A stretch of DNA of 64,000 nucleotides from Desulfobacter hydrogenophilus (GTDB lineage: Bacteria; Desulfobacterota; Desulfobacteria; Desulfobacterales; Desulfobacteraceae): NCBI RefSeq assembly GCF_004319545.1, contig NZ_CP036313.1:2482501-2546500 (forward strand). Reading direction: 5' to 3'. A program made the position numbers and the translations under genes. Under the pieces are notes generated by a model, which saw only the letters and a list, made by a program, of their open reading frames with translations, searched no databases and had not been told where the DNA came from. This document shows positions 25,456-33,925 of this stretch, one piece after another (position 1 is the first letter of the stretch; every line of letters begins with the position of its first letter).

Positions 25456-27120
25456 TTAAGTAGCGAATAAGGATGCCAATTTTTTCGGCAAATCAGGCCG
25501 CTGAATTATTTTTTTCATTTCAGGGCTAATTTTTCCATACGTTTTTTGTTCGTCGTTTAATTTTTCAAGAACCATGTTGTAGTCAATTTTTTCGAATCGT
25601 TCCTCCAAAGTAGCATTCCCATCAAGGATGGCTTCCATATATTCTGCTTTATCAAGATTCTTGATTAACGGCGTGTCTGTGAGCATGGTTTTGAGCCTTT
25701 TATTTAATGATATTGTTCCACTTCTTTTCCGGTTTCTACGTTTAAGTTCCCGGAAAAATCGTTCCAAAATATTGTTTGTGCGTTGAGGTTGGATGTGAAC
25801 CTGCTGACCATTGGATGTTTCGATTGTAATTGGATCGGCAAAAAGTTTCTCCCAGTAAGTGTCGATCTGTTTGATCATTTTTTTATATGAGTCTGTTTGA
25901 GATAATTTCGGGTCTGCCATTATTTGCGCCCTGAATCTTTTCACTTTCTGAGCAATACGTTTTATATTGGTATTATTATCGCCGTCATCATTAAGTCCTT
26001 TCTTATTTTCAGAAACGGTTATGGATAAGGCGGTTCGGAGTTGTTTGAAGGTTTCCATCTTTTTTTCAATTTGCTTAGCGGCGCTTCTCAACTGTTGGTC
26101 ATTGATGATTTTATTGAGAGGCTTCCAAAGATTGAAGAAATGTTTATCGAATTGATTGTAGCCAGAGGTGTCCACCATTTTATACAGGACTTTTAGCCGC
26201 TGGTAAAAAATAAAGTGCGGGCAATCAAATGGGAAACCATAACCCTCAAGTTGGCCAGTTGTGTCAAGAGCCCAATGGATCATGACATATGACGACACAA
26301 TCGCCAGTTTTTCTGCGGGTATTGTGTTCGGCTGATTTTCAGCAATACACTCTAATAGCCCTGTCCCAAGTTGAGTATCGTTTCCCATGAGAGAGTCCAG
26401 CGCCTTTGCTTTTGCCCGAAGCACTGTTCTGATTTTATGCTTTGTTAAACGGATTCTAATCTTAGCGTATTCTGCTTCATATAAATCTTTTCCAATATCT
26501 CTTAAAAAATGGAAATGGCAGATGAAATCCGGAATACCTTTGAACACAACCTCTACTGCCGATAAAATGCCTTTACCCATATCATGGACCAGAGCAACCG
26601 GGTTGCCGTATTGCTTTTTTATTCTTTCTAAAAAGGGGATGATGGATTCTGCTTTTTCCGAGGGCAATTTGATATTATCCAATACTATTTGAGCAATGCC
26701 GTCCATACCGGTAAAAAGATGAGGACTGCCGCCTTCGCAAGTGCCATCTATATGCAGAATATAGCCGCCTTTGTGTGACATCAGTTGATTTAATCGTTGC
26801 TGTGCCTGCTGATGGGCTATGGCCAGATAAGCAATAAATTTCTTACCAAGGAAACCAATCTCTCGTTGAGAAATGGTTATATTTCTATCTGACAGCAGTG
26901 CAATGATTTGCTGTTCTGATAGACAGTGAACAAAAAGTCCATATCCGACAAAAACCAACACATCATACCCATACGTGCACCGATATGGGGTCAAAGAACG
27001 AAGCTGTTGACTTTGATGGACCGTGTTATCAATTGGATTGACCAAAACTGTTTCCTTTGCACAAAATGCCCCGATATCCAAAGTCACAACGTTTTTCTTC
27101 CTGGTTTTGAGCACTTTCAA
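25456..27120 (-). CDS. DDE transposase (second frame of the IS)
   Basis: This 554-codon frame has no ATG at its left limit; the listed start is a TTG and the frame is open another 44 codons upstream to 27252, where it can be entered by a -1 shift from the HTH gene. Candidate catalytic residues are D in HIDGTCEGG (near residue 124), D in VHDMGKG (near 179) and E in NNILERFFRELKRRNRKRSG (near 459). The last block resembles IS256/Mutator-like transposases, and CHFHFLRDIGKDL resembles their C/H motif. It should act as a fusion with the HTH protein of about 800 residues. The frame is intact, so the element may be active. Confidence 0.8.
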   Translation of the reverse strand: MKVLKTRKKNVVTLDIGAFCAKETVLVNPIDNTVHQSQQLRSLTPYRCTYGYDVLVFVGYGLFVHCLSEQQIIALLSDRNITISQREIGFLGKKFIAYLAIAHQQAQQRLNQLMSHKGGYILHIDGTCEGGSPHLFTGMDGIAQIVLDNIKLPSEKAESIIPFLERIKKQYGNPVALVHDMGKGILSAVEVVFKGIPDFICHFHFLRDIGKDLYEAEYAKIRIRLTKHKIRTVLRAKAKALDSLMGNDTQLGTGLLECIAENQPNTIPAEKLAIVSSYVMIHWALDTTGQLEGYGFPFDCPHFIFYQRLKVLYKMVDTSGYNQFDKHFFNLWKPLNKIINDQQLRSAAKQIEKKMETFKQLRTALSITVSENKKGLNDDGDNNTNIKRIAQKVKRFRAQIMADPKLSQTDSYKKMIKQIDTYWEKLFADPITIETSNGQQVHIQPQRTNNILERFFRELKRRNRKRSGTISLNKRLKTMLTDTPLIKNLDKAEYMEAILDGNATLEERFEKIDYNMVLEKLNDEQKTYGKISPEMKKIIQRPDLPKKLASLFAT

Positions 27121-27230
27121 ATCCCGTTGGCCTACCTCCTGCGGATAAAAGGAAATAGTTGGCTCCTCCGGAAATAGATTCTGCGGACAAATCCCTTCAG
27201 TGATTTTGTCGATATACCCTGTGAGACATT

Positions 27231-27872
27231 TTATGGCTCTGTATCCGAAGTTTTTTTTAAAAGGTCATGGAATTGCAAAAATTGTTTAACAACAACTGGG
27301 TCAAAGCGCTCACCCGGAAGAGCAGATTCAATGGCAAGCCGGTCAACTTCAATACCTGGGTTTTTTATTATGTGTACTAAAATTTTAACTGCCTGGGTAT
27401 CAGTGGGCCAACCATCGGTCTTGTGTCGTTCTGCACCCCTTTTTTGTAGTTGATATTTGTTGGGTGCCGCTGAAAAATAAACAAACCGGCCCTGATGTTT
27501 TTCTCGTTTGATTTCGTCGGATTGCTTGATTTGTGAAAAATAGGAACTACTTGAAGGGATCTCAATAATGCTCGAAATATCAGCGGCACTGAGCCCAGCT
27601 TCAGATCTTTTTACCAATTCAATAATTGTTTGTTTTAAATTGCCGTGCTTGGAAAATAGAGCAAATTGATATTTCCATAATCCATTATCGTCAAATTCAG
27701 GAATTTCGGGCAATGTGTAGTAGCGACCGTTTTGATTTATGCTTGTGAATGTTTTCCACTTTTTTAATCTTCTTCTCACTGTTATCGCAGAGCATTGGAG
27801 TAATTGCGCCAGCTTTTCAATTGCCATAATTTTGTCTTGCCTAAACTTTTTCCGAACGTCATATTCATCCAT
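27231..27872 (-). CDS. Winged-helix/HTH protein, first frame of the IS
   Basis: This 213-residue protein has two HTH-like parts: KIMAIEKLAQLLQCSAITVRRRLKKWK (residues 14-40), and a second about residues 85-120 (AGLSAADISSIIEIPSSSSYFSQI). The start ATG at 27872 has a strong GGAGGGGG site. It ends 19 nt past an A8 slippery run that gives access to the transposase frame. It probably binds the element's ends and, alone, may repress the IS promoter through the large palindrome at 27883-27927. A role of the free form as regulator and of the fusion as transposase is inferred from similar two-frame elements. Confidence 0.75.
   Translation of the reverse strand: MDEYDVRKKFRQDKIMAIEKLAQLLQCSAITVRRRLKKWKTFTSINQNGRYYTLPEIPEFDDNGLWKYQFALFSKHGNLKQTIIELVKRSEAGLSAADISSIIEIPSSSSYFSQIKQSDEIKREKHQGRFVYFSAAPNKYQLQKRGAERHKTDGWPTDTQAVKILVHIIKNPGIEVDRLAIESALPGERFDPVVVKQFLQFHDLLKKTSDTEP
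27250..27263 (-). promoter_or_regulatory. Probable programmed -1 ribosomal frameshift site
   Basis: On the minus strand the HTH frame reads CTT TTA AAA AAA ACT. The heptamer A AAA AAA (27258-27252) is a classic slippery site. A -1 shift gives AAC TTC GGA TAC and continues without a stop for 44 codons into the transposase frame, while the zero frame ends at 27231. Confidence 0.75.
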
Positions 27873-27882
27873 TCCCCCTCCG

Positions 27883-27927
27883 TGATAAAGTATGTGTAAT
27901 TGTGAACGAATTACGCATACTTTATCA
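27883..27927. promoter_or_regulatory. Large palindrome upstream of the IS HTH gene
   Basis: TGATAAAGTATGTGTAATT (27883-27901) and its inverted copy (27909-27927) differ at one position and are separated by 7 bp. A third copy of the outer box, CATACTTTATCA, lies at 28020-28031, near the element's right end. Lying 11 bp before the HTH start codon, it is a good candidate for an autoregulatory operator or a transposase binding site. Confidence 0.7.
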
Positions 27928-28469
27928 TGGATATGGAAGGGGTTTCAAACTATTTTTCCCTGAAATTTTAGGTCGATAGGCTAAAAATGAACATATTGGA
28001 GTGAACTTTAAGGAAAACACATACTTTATCAGTTTCAAGTTCGAGGTAGGACGTCATTATTGATGGGGCTTTTCAAGATTCCAACCGTCATTTGCTGCCA
28101 TAGGTTTTTTTATATATAATCATGAGTGTTGCTGCATTTCTGATGTATGCAAAAGATAAAAGTGCGGCTGAACAGGGCAATTGGCGTACGGCGGAACGTA
28201 CATTACATGCCTTGTCATTGTTAGGGGGCTGGCCGGGAGCCAAGATCGCACAAAGTTTTTTAAGGCACAAATCCCAAAAATTATCTTTTCGAATCACGTA
28301 TTGGGTAACTGTCATAGCAAATTGTAGTGCTCTATATTGGCTGACCACACCAAAAGGAAGTATCTGGTTGAGCCGTTTATTAAAAATATAGAATTGGTTA
28401 ACCCGTTGTTTAACTTACACCTACAATGACATCGTAGGTTAATGGTAGATACTTTGGTAAGGAATACAT

Positions 28470-29654
28470 ATGCAAAAGGATCAAGAATCAATAATTGTTT
28501 CTTTTTTAAAGCTGGAATCCACTGGGGGGATACTCCTTTTTTGCTCAGCAGTACTTGCAATTGTGATCGCAAATTCATTTCTTAAGCCGTATTATACGCT
28601 TTTTGTTTCGATACCTATGGAAATAAGGATCGGTCCTTTAGAAATCGCAAAACCCTTACTGCTTTGGATCAATGACGGGTTGATGGCAATCTTCTTTTTT
28701 TTGGTTGGCCTTGAACTAAAACGTGAATTGATCGAGGGTGAGCTTTCAGAAAAAAGCAAAATAATATTGCCCGGAATCGGCGCCATTGGCGGTATGGTAA
28801 TTCCGGCATTGATATATCTGTACTTTAATGCCAACGATCCTGTTGCGGTTAAAGGCTGGGCAATACCTGCAGCAACGGATATTGCATTCGCGTTAGGTGT
28901 TTTAACATTACTTGATTCTCGAGTTCCTTCCTCAATAAAAATTTTCCTTACGTCTTTAGCTATTTTTGATGATATTGGCGCGATACTGATCATTGCCCTT
29001 TTTTATACATCAAAAATTTCTTTTTTTGCCATAGGCACGGTAATTTTTTGTTTGTTAGTTCTTTTTTTTATGAATAAGCGCAATATCACATCGAACAGTC
29101 CTTATATTCTCATGGGTGTCATCATGTGGGTCGCCACTTTAAAGTCCGGCATACATGCCACCTTGGCCGGTGTGTTATTGGCAATGTTCATTCCGATGCA
29201 GTCAAAACATAATCCAGAGCATTCGCCCCTTAAAAGCATAGAACATGACTTGCATTCCATTGTCGCGTTTTTTGTTCTGCCTGTATTCGCTTTTGCAAAT
29301 GCGGGAATCAATTTGAGTGGTGTCACGGTAAGTCAAGCATTTCACGCCGTACCAATTGGGGTTGCGTTGGGCTTATTTTTGGGTAAACAGGTCGGCATTT
29401 TTGGATTTTGTTGGTTGTTCATTAAATTCAAACTCGCCAAGTTACCTAATGATATGAGTTTGCTTAGTTTATATGGGACATCTGCGCTTTGTGGGATAGG
29501 GTTTACCATGAGTTTATTCATTGGCTCTCTCGCCTTTGAAGAAACCGGTGTTAATCTTTTGTTTGATGAAAGACTTGGTATCATATTCGGCTCACTACTT
29601 TCAGGTATATTAGGTTTTATTGTGCTCAGGGTGAGCTTGGGAGCTAAACGGTAA
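28470..29654 (+). CDS. nhaA: NhaA-type Na+/H+ antiporter
   Basis: The 394-residue protein has the NhaA layout of about 12 membrane segments. Family motifs are visible: LLLWINDGLMAIFFFLVGLELKRE, the discontinuous-helix segment ATDIAFALGVLTLL, the ion-binding pair of aspartates in LAIFDDIGAI (corresponding to D163-D164 of the E. coli protein) and the late STSALCGIGFTMSLFIG-like segment. It exchanges cytoplasmic Na+ for external protons and controls pH and sodium, which fits a marine organism. An AAGGA site precedes the start, and a small hairpin (ACCTAC/GTAGGT, 28419-28439) lies in the leader. It is transcribed alone. Confidence 0.95.
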   Translation: MQKDQESIIVSFLKLESTGGILLFCSAVLAIVIANSFLKPYYTLFVSIPMEIRIGPLEIAKPLLLWINDGLMAIFFFLVGLELKRELIEGELSEKSKIILPGIGAIGGMVIPALIYLYFNANDPVAVKGWAIPAATDIAFALGVLTLLDSRVPSSIKIFLTSLAIFDDIGAILIIALFYTSKISFFAIGTVIFCLLVLFFMNKRNITSNSPYILMGVIMWVATLKSGIHATLAGVLLAMFIPMQSKHNPEHSPLKSIEHDLHSIVAFFVLPVFAFANAGINLSGVTVSQAFHAVPIGVALGLFLGKQVGIFGFCWLFIKFKLAKLPNDMSLLSLYGTSALCGIGFTMSLFIGSLAFEETGVNLLFDERLGIIFGSLLSGILGFIVLRVSLGAKR

Positions 29655-29728
29655 AAAGCTGACCAGACCGTTTTAATAGTGCAACTTTTTTGTGTTATAC
29701 TCTTTTGTATCAAGTGTGCGGCTTTGTC

Positions 29729-29758
29729 TTGACACAGGTCGTATTTCCCGGGTATTAA
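29729..29758 (+). promoter_or_regulatory. Sigma-70-type promoter of the epd-fhs-folD operon
   Basis: TTGACA (29729-29734), an 18-bp spacer and TATTAA (29753-29758) form a good promoter. Transcription would begin near 29765, about 37 bp before the epd start. Confidence 0.6.
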
Positions 29759-29801
29759 AAGAGTTTTTTTTATTAACCCAAACGGTTCAGGACGTCTGGT
29801 A

Positions 29802-30815
29802 ATGGCATATAAGATAGCAGTGAACGGATATGGAAGGATCGGACGTTGCGTCGTGCGTGCCCTTTACGAGTCCAGGACATACAGAGAAACGCTTTGTCTT
29901 GTGGCTATTAATGAAGCCTGGCATCCGGACACGGTGTTTCATCTGACCCGTTTTGATTCCACCCATGGACGGTTTCCCGGAAATGTGCGGAGGACCGCCC
30001 GGGGCATGGCCGTTGAAAACGATGAGATTTGTCTGCTCCAGGAAAAAAATATCGGAAACCTGCCCTGGAAGGATCTTGGGGTGGATGCGGTTCTGGACTG
30101 CACCGGTATTTTTAATGACAGACAGGCCGCCAAATTGCATATCTTGTCCGGTGCTGCAAAGGTTATTTATTCCCATCCCGGCAAAGATGAAATGGATGCC
30201 ACCATTGTATACGGGGTGAATCACAACAGCCTGAAAGCCGGAGATGCTGTTATTTCCAATGCCTCCTGCACCTCTAACTGCCTGATCCCCATTTTAAGTG
30301 TCATTGACGCCGTGCTTGGCATTGACAGCGGCTCAATCACTACCATTCATTCTGCCATGAACGATCAGCCTGTGATTGACGCATATAATACGGATTTGCG
30401 AAAAACAAGATCTGCCCTGCAGTCCATTATTCCGGTGAGCACGTCCCTTGCAAAGGGGATCGGCAGGATTCTGCCTCATCTGGACAACAGATTTGAAACC
30501 CTGGCCATCCGGGTGCCCACCACAAATGTTTCCATCATGGACATTGCCCTTGTGGTGGCGGCGAATACGAATGCAGATCAGATCAACGCCTTGCTTACCC
30601 GGGCCGCAGAATCAGATTTAAAAGGAATTTTAGGTGTGAATGATGAACAATTGGTTTCCTGTGATTTTAATCATGATCCCAGATCTGCTATTGTTGATTT
30701 GCCCCAGACCCGGGTATCGGGATCTCGGCTTGTAAAAATTCAGGCATGGTTTGATAATGAGTGGGGGTATTCCAGCAGGATGCTTGACACCACAATTGCC
30801 GCACTTAATAAATAA
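29802..30815 (+). CDS. epd: Erythrose-4-phosphate dehydrogenase (GAPDH superfamily)
   Basis: This 337-residue protein is a GAPDH-fold enzyme: NGYGRIGR (8-15, NAD binding), catalytic C156 in SNASCTSNC and the His in TTIHSAMNDQ near 180. Several stretches follow Epd rather than Gap: HSAMNDQPVIDAY instead of HATTATQKTVDGP, DFNHDPRSAIVD, and LPWKDLGVDAVLDCTG. Epd oxidises erythrose 4-phosphate to 4-phosphoerythronate for pyridoxal phosphate synthesis. A catabolic or Calvin-type GAPDH is the alternative. The gene precedes fhs by 20 bp and is likely co-transcribed with the folate genes. Confidence 0.72.
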   Translation: MAYKIAVNGYGRIGRCVVRALYESRTYRETLCLVAINEAWHPDTVFHLTRFDSTHGRFPGNVRRTARGMAVENDEICLLQEKNIGNLPWKDLGVDAVLDCTGIFNDRQAAKLHILSGAAKVIYSHPGKDEMDATIVYGVNHNSLKAGDAVISNASCTSNCLIPILSVIDAVLGIDSGSITTIHSAMNDQPVIDAYNTDLRKTRSALQSIIPVSTSLAKGIGRILPHLDNRFETLAIRVPTTNVSIMDIALVVAANTNADQINALLTRAAESDLKGILGVNDEQLVSCDFNHDPRSAIVDLPQTRVSGSRLVKIQAWFDNEWGYSSRMLDTTIAALNK

Positions 30816-30835
30816 AAAAATAAAGGAGGTTGGTT

Positions 30836-32611
30836 ATGGCATTGGATCCAACCAAACATGCGGATTGGGAAATTGCAGAAGATGCAGAAAAACGGATGCC
30901 CTCCATTTATAAAATCGGTGAAAAACTTGGATTAACCAAAGAAGAACTTCTGCCCTATGGACATTACATTGGCAAAATTGATTTCATGAAAGTACTTGAC
31001 CGGCTGAACGATAAGCCCAACGGAAAGTATATTGATGTCACCGCCATTACCCCCACCCCGCTTGGCGAAGGCAAATCTACCTCTGCCATAGGGCTGGTGC
31101 AGGGCCTTGGAAAACTGGGGAAAAGTGTTTCCGCTGCCATTCGTCAGCCGTCAGGCGGTCCGACCATGAACATCAAGGGGTCTGCCGCCGGGGGCGGTTT
31201 GGCCCAGTGCATTCCTTTGACCCCCTTCTCTTTAGGGTTTACCGGCGACATCAACGCCATCATGAACGCCCATAACCTGGCCATGGTAGCCCTGACGTCA
31301 CGTATGCAGCATGAAAGAAACTATACCGATGAGCAGCTAGAACGTCTCTCCGGCATGAAGAGAATCGATATTGATCCCACCAACGTTGAAATGGGCTGGG
31401 TCATGGATTTCTGTTCCCAGGCCCTGCGTAACATCATTATCGGTATTGACGACGTGAACGGCAAGTTTGACGGTTTCATGATGAAATCCAAATTCGGTAT
31501 TGCCGTGTCTTCAGAAGTTATGGCTATTTTGTCCTTGGCCACTGACCTTAAAGACTTGCGTGAAAGAATGGGTAAGATCGTTGTGGCATACACCAAAAAA
31601 GGCGCACCGGTTACCACCGAAGACTTAAAGGTTGCCGGTGCCATGACCGCCTGGATGGTTGATGCCATGAAACCTTCTTTGATGCAGACCCTGGAAGGCC
31701 AGCCTGTTATCGTTCATGCAGCGCCTTTCGCCAACATTGCCATTGGCCAGAGTTCCATTATTGCTGATAAGATAGGTTTGAAACTGGCTGACTACCACGT
31801 GACCGAATCAGGCTTTGGTGCCGGTATTGGTTTTGAAAAATTCTGGAACCTGAAATGCCGCTACTCCGGGCTGAAACCTGACTGTGCTGTTGTTGTTGCA
31901 ACGATCCGTGCCTTGAAGTGCCACGGCGGCGCACCTGTCCCCGTTCCGGGTAAGCCCATGCCTGAAGCGTACAACACCGAAAACGTTGAATGGGTTGAAA
32001 AAGGATGTGTTAATCTCATCCATCACATCCGCAACGTGCGTAAAGCCGGTATCTCTCCGGTTGTTTGCATCAATGCCTTCTATACTGACACTGACGCTGA
32101 GATTGCCAAGGTTCGTGAGTTGGTCGAGGCTGAAGGTGAAAGAGTGGCGCTTTCCCGCCACTGGGAAAACGGCGGCGATGGTGCCATTGAATTTGCCGAG
32201 GCCGTTGTGGACGCATGCGAGGAAAAAACAGAATTCAAGTTCCTTTACATGCTGGATATGCCGCTTAAACAAAGAATCGAGCTTATTGCCAAAGAAGTTT
32301 ACGGTGCCACAGGTGTTGATTATTCTCCTGTTGCCGACAGGAAACTGGCTCAATTCCAGGATGATCCGGACGTTACTAAGATGGGTGTCTGCATGGTAAA
32401 AACCCACCTGTCTTTGTCTGATAATCCTGCGCTTAAGGGCGCGCCCACGGGTTGGCGGCTGGCTATCCGTGAAGTCCTGATTTACAGAGGTGCAGGTTTC
32501 ATCGTTCCTGTTGCCGGTGATATATCTCTGATGCCGGGTACCTGTTCCAACCCGGCCTTCAAACGTATCGATGTTGATGTTGAAACCGGTAAGGTTCAGG
32601 GTATATTTTAA
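30836..32611 (+). CDS. fhs: Formate-tetrahydrofolate ligase
   Basis: The 591-residue enzyme joins formate to tetrahydrofolate with ATP to give 10-formyl-THF. The P-loop [11 protein letters not shown] is near residues 70-80, and other family blocks such as [19 protein letters not shown] and TGDINAI are intact. The start is set at 30836, eight bases after an AAAGGAGG site; an upstream TTG would add two residues. With folD it forms the entry of the methyl branch of the Wood-Ljungdahl pathway, which many Desulfobacteraceae use to oxidise acetyl units or fix CO2. It also supplies purine synthesis. It is slightly longer than the common 555-560 residues because of an N-terminal extension. Confidence 0.95.
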   Translation: MALDPTKHADWEIAEDAEKRMPSIYKIGEKLGLTKEELLPYGHYIGKIDFMKVLDRLNDKPNGKYIDVTAITPTPLGEGKSTSAIGLVQGLGKLGKSVSAAIRQPSGGPTMNIKGSAAGGGLAQCIPLTPFSLGFTGDINAIMNAHNLAMVALTSRMQHERNYTDEQLERLSGMKRIDIDPTNVEMGWVMDFCSQALRNIIIGIDDVNGKFDGFMMKSKFGIAVSSEVMAILSLATDLKDLRERMGKIVVAYTKKGAPVTTEDLKVAGAMTAWMVDAMKPSLMQTLEGQPVIVHAAPFANIAIGQSSIIADKIGLKLADYHVTESGFGAGIGFEKFWNLKCRYSGLKPDCAVVVATIRALKCHGGAPVPVPGKPMPEAYNTENVEWVEKGCVNLIHHIRNVRKAGISPVVCINAFYTDTDAEIAKVRELVEAEGERVALSRHWENGGDGAIEFAEAVVDACEEKTEFKFLYMLDMPLKQRIELIAKEVYGATGVDYSPVADRKLAQFQDDPDVTKMGVCMVKTHLSLSDNPALKGAPTGWRLAIREVLIYRGAGFIVPVAGDISLMPGTCSNPAFKRIDVDVETGKVQGIF

Positions 32612-32629
32612 GATCAAGATTTAACCAAC

Positions 32630-32673
32630 CCGGCAAAGGAAACGGCGCTGTCCGTTGTTTTTTCCTTTGCCGG
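32630..32673 (+). promoter_or_regulatory. Hairpin between fhs and folD
   Basis: CCGGCAAAGGAA (32630-32641) pairs perfectly with TTCCTTTGCCGG (32662-32673), and an inner AACGG/CCGTT stem closes the loop. It ends 20 bp before the folD start. No U-run follows, so it probably tunes mRNA processing or the ratio of the two enzymes rather than ending transcription. Confidence 0.6.
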
Positions 32674-32693
32674 ACCATATCAGGAGAAAGTGC

Positions 32694-33590
32694 ATGACCG
32701 CAAAAATTATTAGCGGAACCGAAATAAGAAAAACTATTCTGGCTGAAATTAAGGCCGATGTTGAAAAGATGAAGATCAAACACGGCAAAGTGCCTGGTCT
32801 GGCAACCATTCTTGTGGGCAAAGACCCAGGATCTGTCAGTTATGTAACCTTGAAAGTAAAAACAGCGTTGTCAGTTGGATTTCATGAAATTCAGGATGAC
32901 CAGCCCGAAGATATCCGCGAAGCTGATCTTCTGGCGTTGATCGATAAATACAACAATGATCCCGACATCCACGGCATTCTGGTTCAGTTGCCGCTGCCCA
33001 AGCATATTGACGAAAAAAAAGTGATTAATGCCATTAATCCGGACAAGGACGTGGATGCATTCCATCCCGCCAATGTAGGCAGTCTGATGATCTGCTGTGA
33101 TGAAGCCAGATTTCTGCCCTGCACCCCGGCCGGTATCCAGGAGATGATTGTCCGTTCCGGCACGCCAACATGCGGTGCGGAGGTTGTTGTTGTGGGCCGT
33201 TCCAACATTGTGGGCAAACCCATTGCCATGATGATGGCCCAAAAAAGTGTTTGTGCCAACGCTACCGTAACCATTGTTCATACAAAGACCAAGGATCTTG
33301 CCGCGCATTGCAAGCATGCTGATATCCTTATTGTTGCAGCTGGGGTACCGGGTCTTGTTAAACCTGAATGGATTAAACCGGGTGCCACTGTTATTGATGT
33401 CGGTGTTAACCGTGTGGGCATGAATGAAACCACCGGAAAAGCCATTCTCAAAGGTGACGTGGACTTTGATGCAGCCAAGGAAATTGCAGGAAAAATCACC
33501 CCTGTTCCCGGCGGCGTCGGACCCATGACCATTGCCATGCTCATGAAAAATACCCTGAGGGCCGCCCAATATGCCCTGGGAGAGTTATAA
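32694..33590 (+). CDS. folD: Methylene-THF dehydrogenase / methenyl-THF cyclohydrolase
   Basis: This 298-residue bifunctional enzyme interconverts methylene-, methenyl- and 10-formyl-THF. Family blocks: YVTLKVKTALSVGF (substrate site; the usual catalytic YxxxK pattern is present as YVTLK), DKDVDAFHPANVGSL, PCTPAGIQEM, VVVGRSNIVGKPIAMM (NADP binding) and TPVPGGVGPMTIAMLM at the C-terminus. The start at 32694 has an AGGAGA site seven bases upstream; the open frame to 32655 lies in the hairpin leader. It acts directly after Fhs. Confidence 0.95.
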   Translation: MTAKIISGTEIRKTILAEIKADVEKMKIKHGKVPGLATILVGKDPGSVSYVTLKVKTALSVGFHEIQDDQPEDIREADLLALIDKYNNDPDIHGILVQLPLPKHIDEKKVINAINPDKDVDAFHPANVGSLMICCDEARFLPCTPAGIQEMIVRSGTPTCGAEVVVVGRSNIVGKPIAMMMAQKSVCANATVTIVHTKTKDLAAHCKHADILIVAAGVPGLVKPEWIKPGATVIDVGVNRVGMNETTGKAILKGDVDFDAAKEIAGKITPVPGGVGPMTIAMLMKNTLRAAQYALGEL

Positions 33591-33613
33591 ATTAAAGACA
33601 CAAAGGAGGAAAA

Positions 33614-33925
33614 ATGGCTCAAGGAGATGGATTTGTAATGAATGAGGCGCAAATCGATGGATCAGCCCCAAAGGGCGCTCTGCCGAGGATAGATTTTTCA
33701 AGTTTTCTTTTGTCTTTGTATTCATCTGGTCTTGTACAGCTTGGAACAGTGGAGGACCCCTCCACCGGGAAAAAAATAAAAGACCTGGAAATGGCCAAGC
33801 ACACCATTGAGATGATTGCAATGCTCCAGGAAAAAACGTCAGGCAACCTGACTGGGGATGAAGAAAATTTGCTTAAAGCACTGCTCAGTGAGCTTCGTAT
33901 GGCCTATGTGGAAGCCAAGGCCTGA
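33614..33925 (+). CDS. DUF1844 family protein
   Basis: A 103-residue soluble protein with the DUF1844 pattern: IDFSSFLLSLYSSGLVQLG (residues 26-44), followed by an acidic helical half, DLEMAKHTIEMIAMLQEKTSGNLT and EENLLKALLSELRMAYVE. The function of the family is unknown. An AAAGGAGG site precedes the ATG. In many Desulfobacterota it lies near folate or isoprenoid genes; here it sits between folD and ispE and overlaps the latter. Confidence 0.8.
   Translation: MAQGDGFVMNEAQIDGSAPKGALPRIDFSSFLLSLYSSGLVQLGTVEDPSTGKKIKDLEMAKHTIEMIAMLQEKTSGNLTGDEENLLKALLSELRMAYVEAKA

Larger units (their letters stand above)
25426..28096 (-). mobile_element. Two-frame insertion sequence, 2.67 kb, with 16-bp perfect terminal repeats
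   Basis: The ends carry the perfect inverted repeat AGCAAATGACGGTTGG (25426-25441 and, inverted, 28081-28096), and similarity continues a few bases further. Inside are an HTH gene and a DDE transposase gene on the minus strand, joined by a likely -1 frameshift. The element interrupts a CSD-DUF1294 gene. A near-perfect 45-bp palindrome precedes the HTH gene. The flanks do not show an obvious direct duplication, so the insertion may have been followed by small changes. Family membership in current IS classification was not established. Confidence 0.8.
25084..28391 (+). pseudogene. Cold-shock-domain/DUF1294 membrane protein gene, split by an IS
   Basis: The 5' piece (25084-25425) encodes a cold-shock domain (GIISNWNKEKGYGFITPK, residues 5-22) and the first membrane segment (FFSLVMFSLFSFVLFYFF), then runs into the insertion sequence and stops 9 nt later. 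The 3' piece resumes beyond the element at about 28104 and runs to the TAG at 28389-28391: SVAAFLMYAKDKSAA, ERTLHALSLLGGWPGA and RHKSQKLSFR, the hallmark of DUF1294. Together they would form a standard CSD-DUF1294 protein of about 210 residues, a nucleic-acid-binding domain tied to the inner membrane. The junction is not an exact in-frame repair, and no clean target duplication could be identified. The 3' piece has its own ATG (28122), but a product from it would lack the CSD. Confidence 0.8.

Noticed and set aside
25411..28110. Target-site duplication of the frameshifting IS
   Set aside because: The flanking CTATG and CATAG are inverted, not direct, and no direct duplication of usual length was visible.
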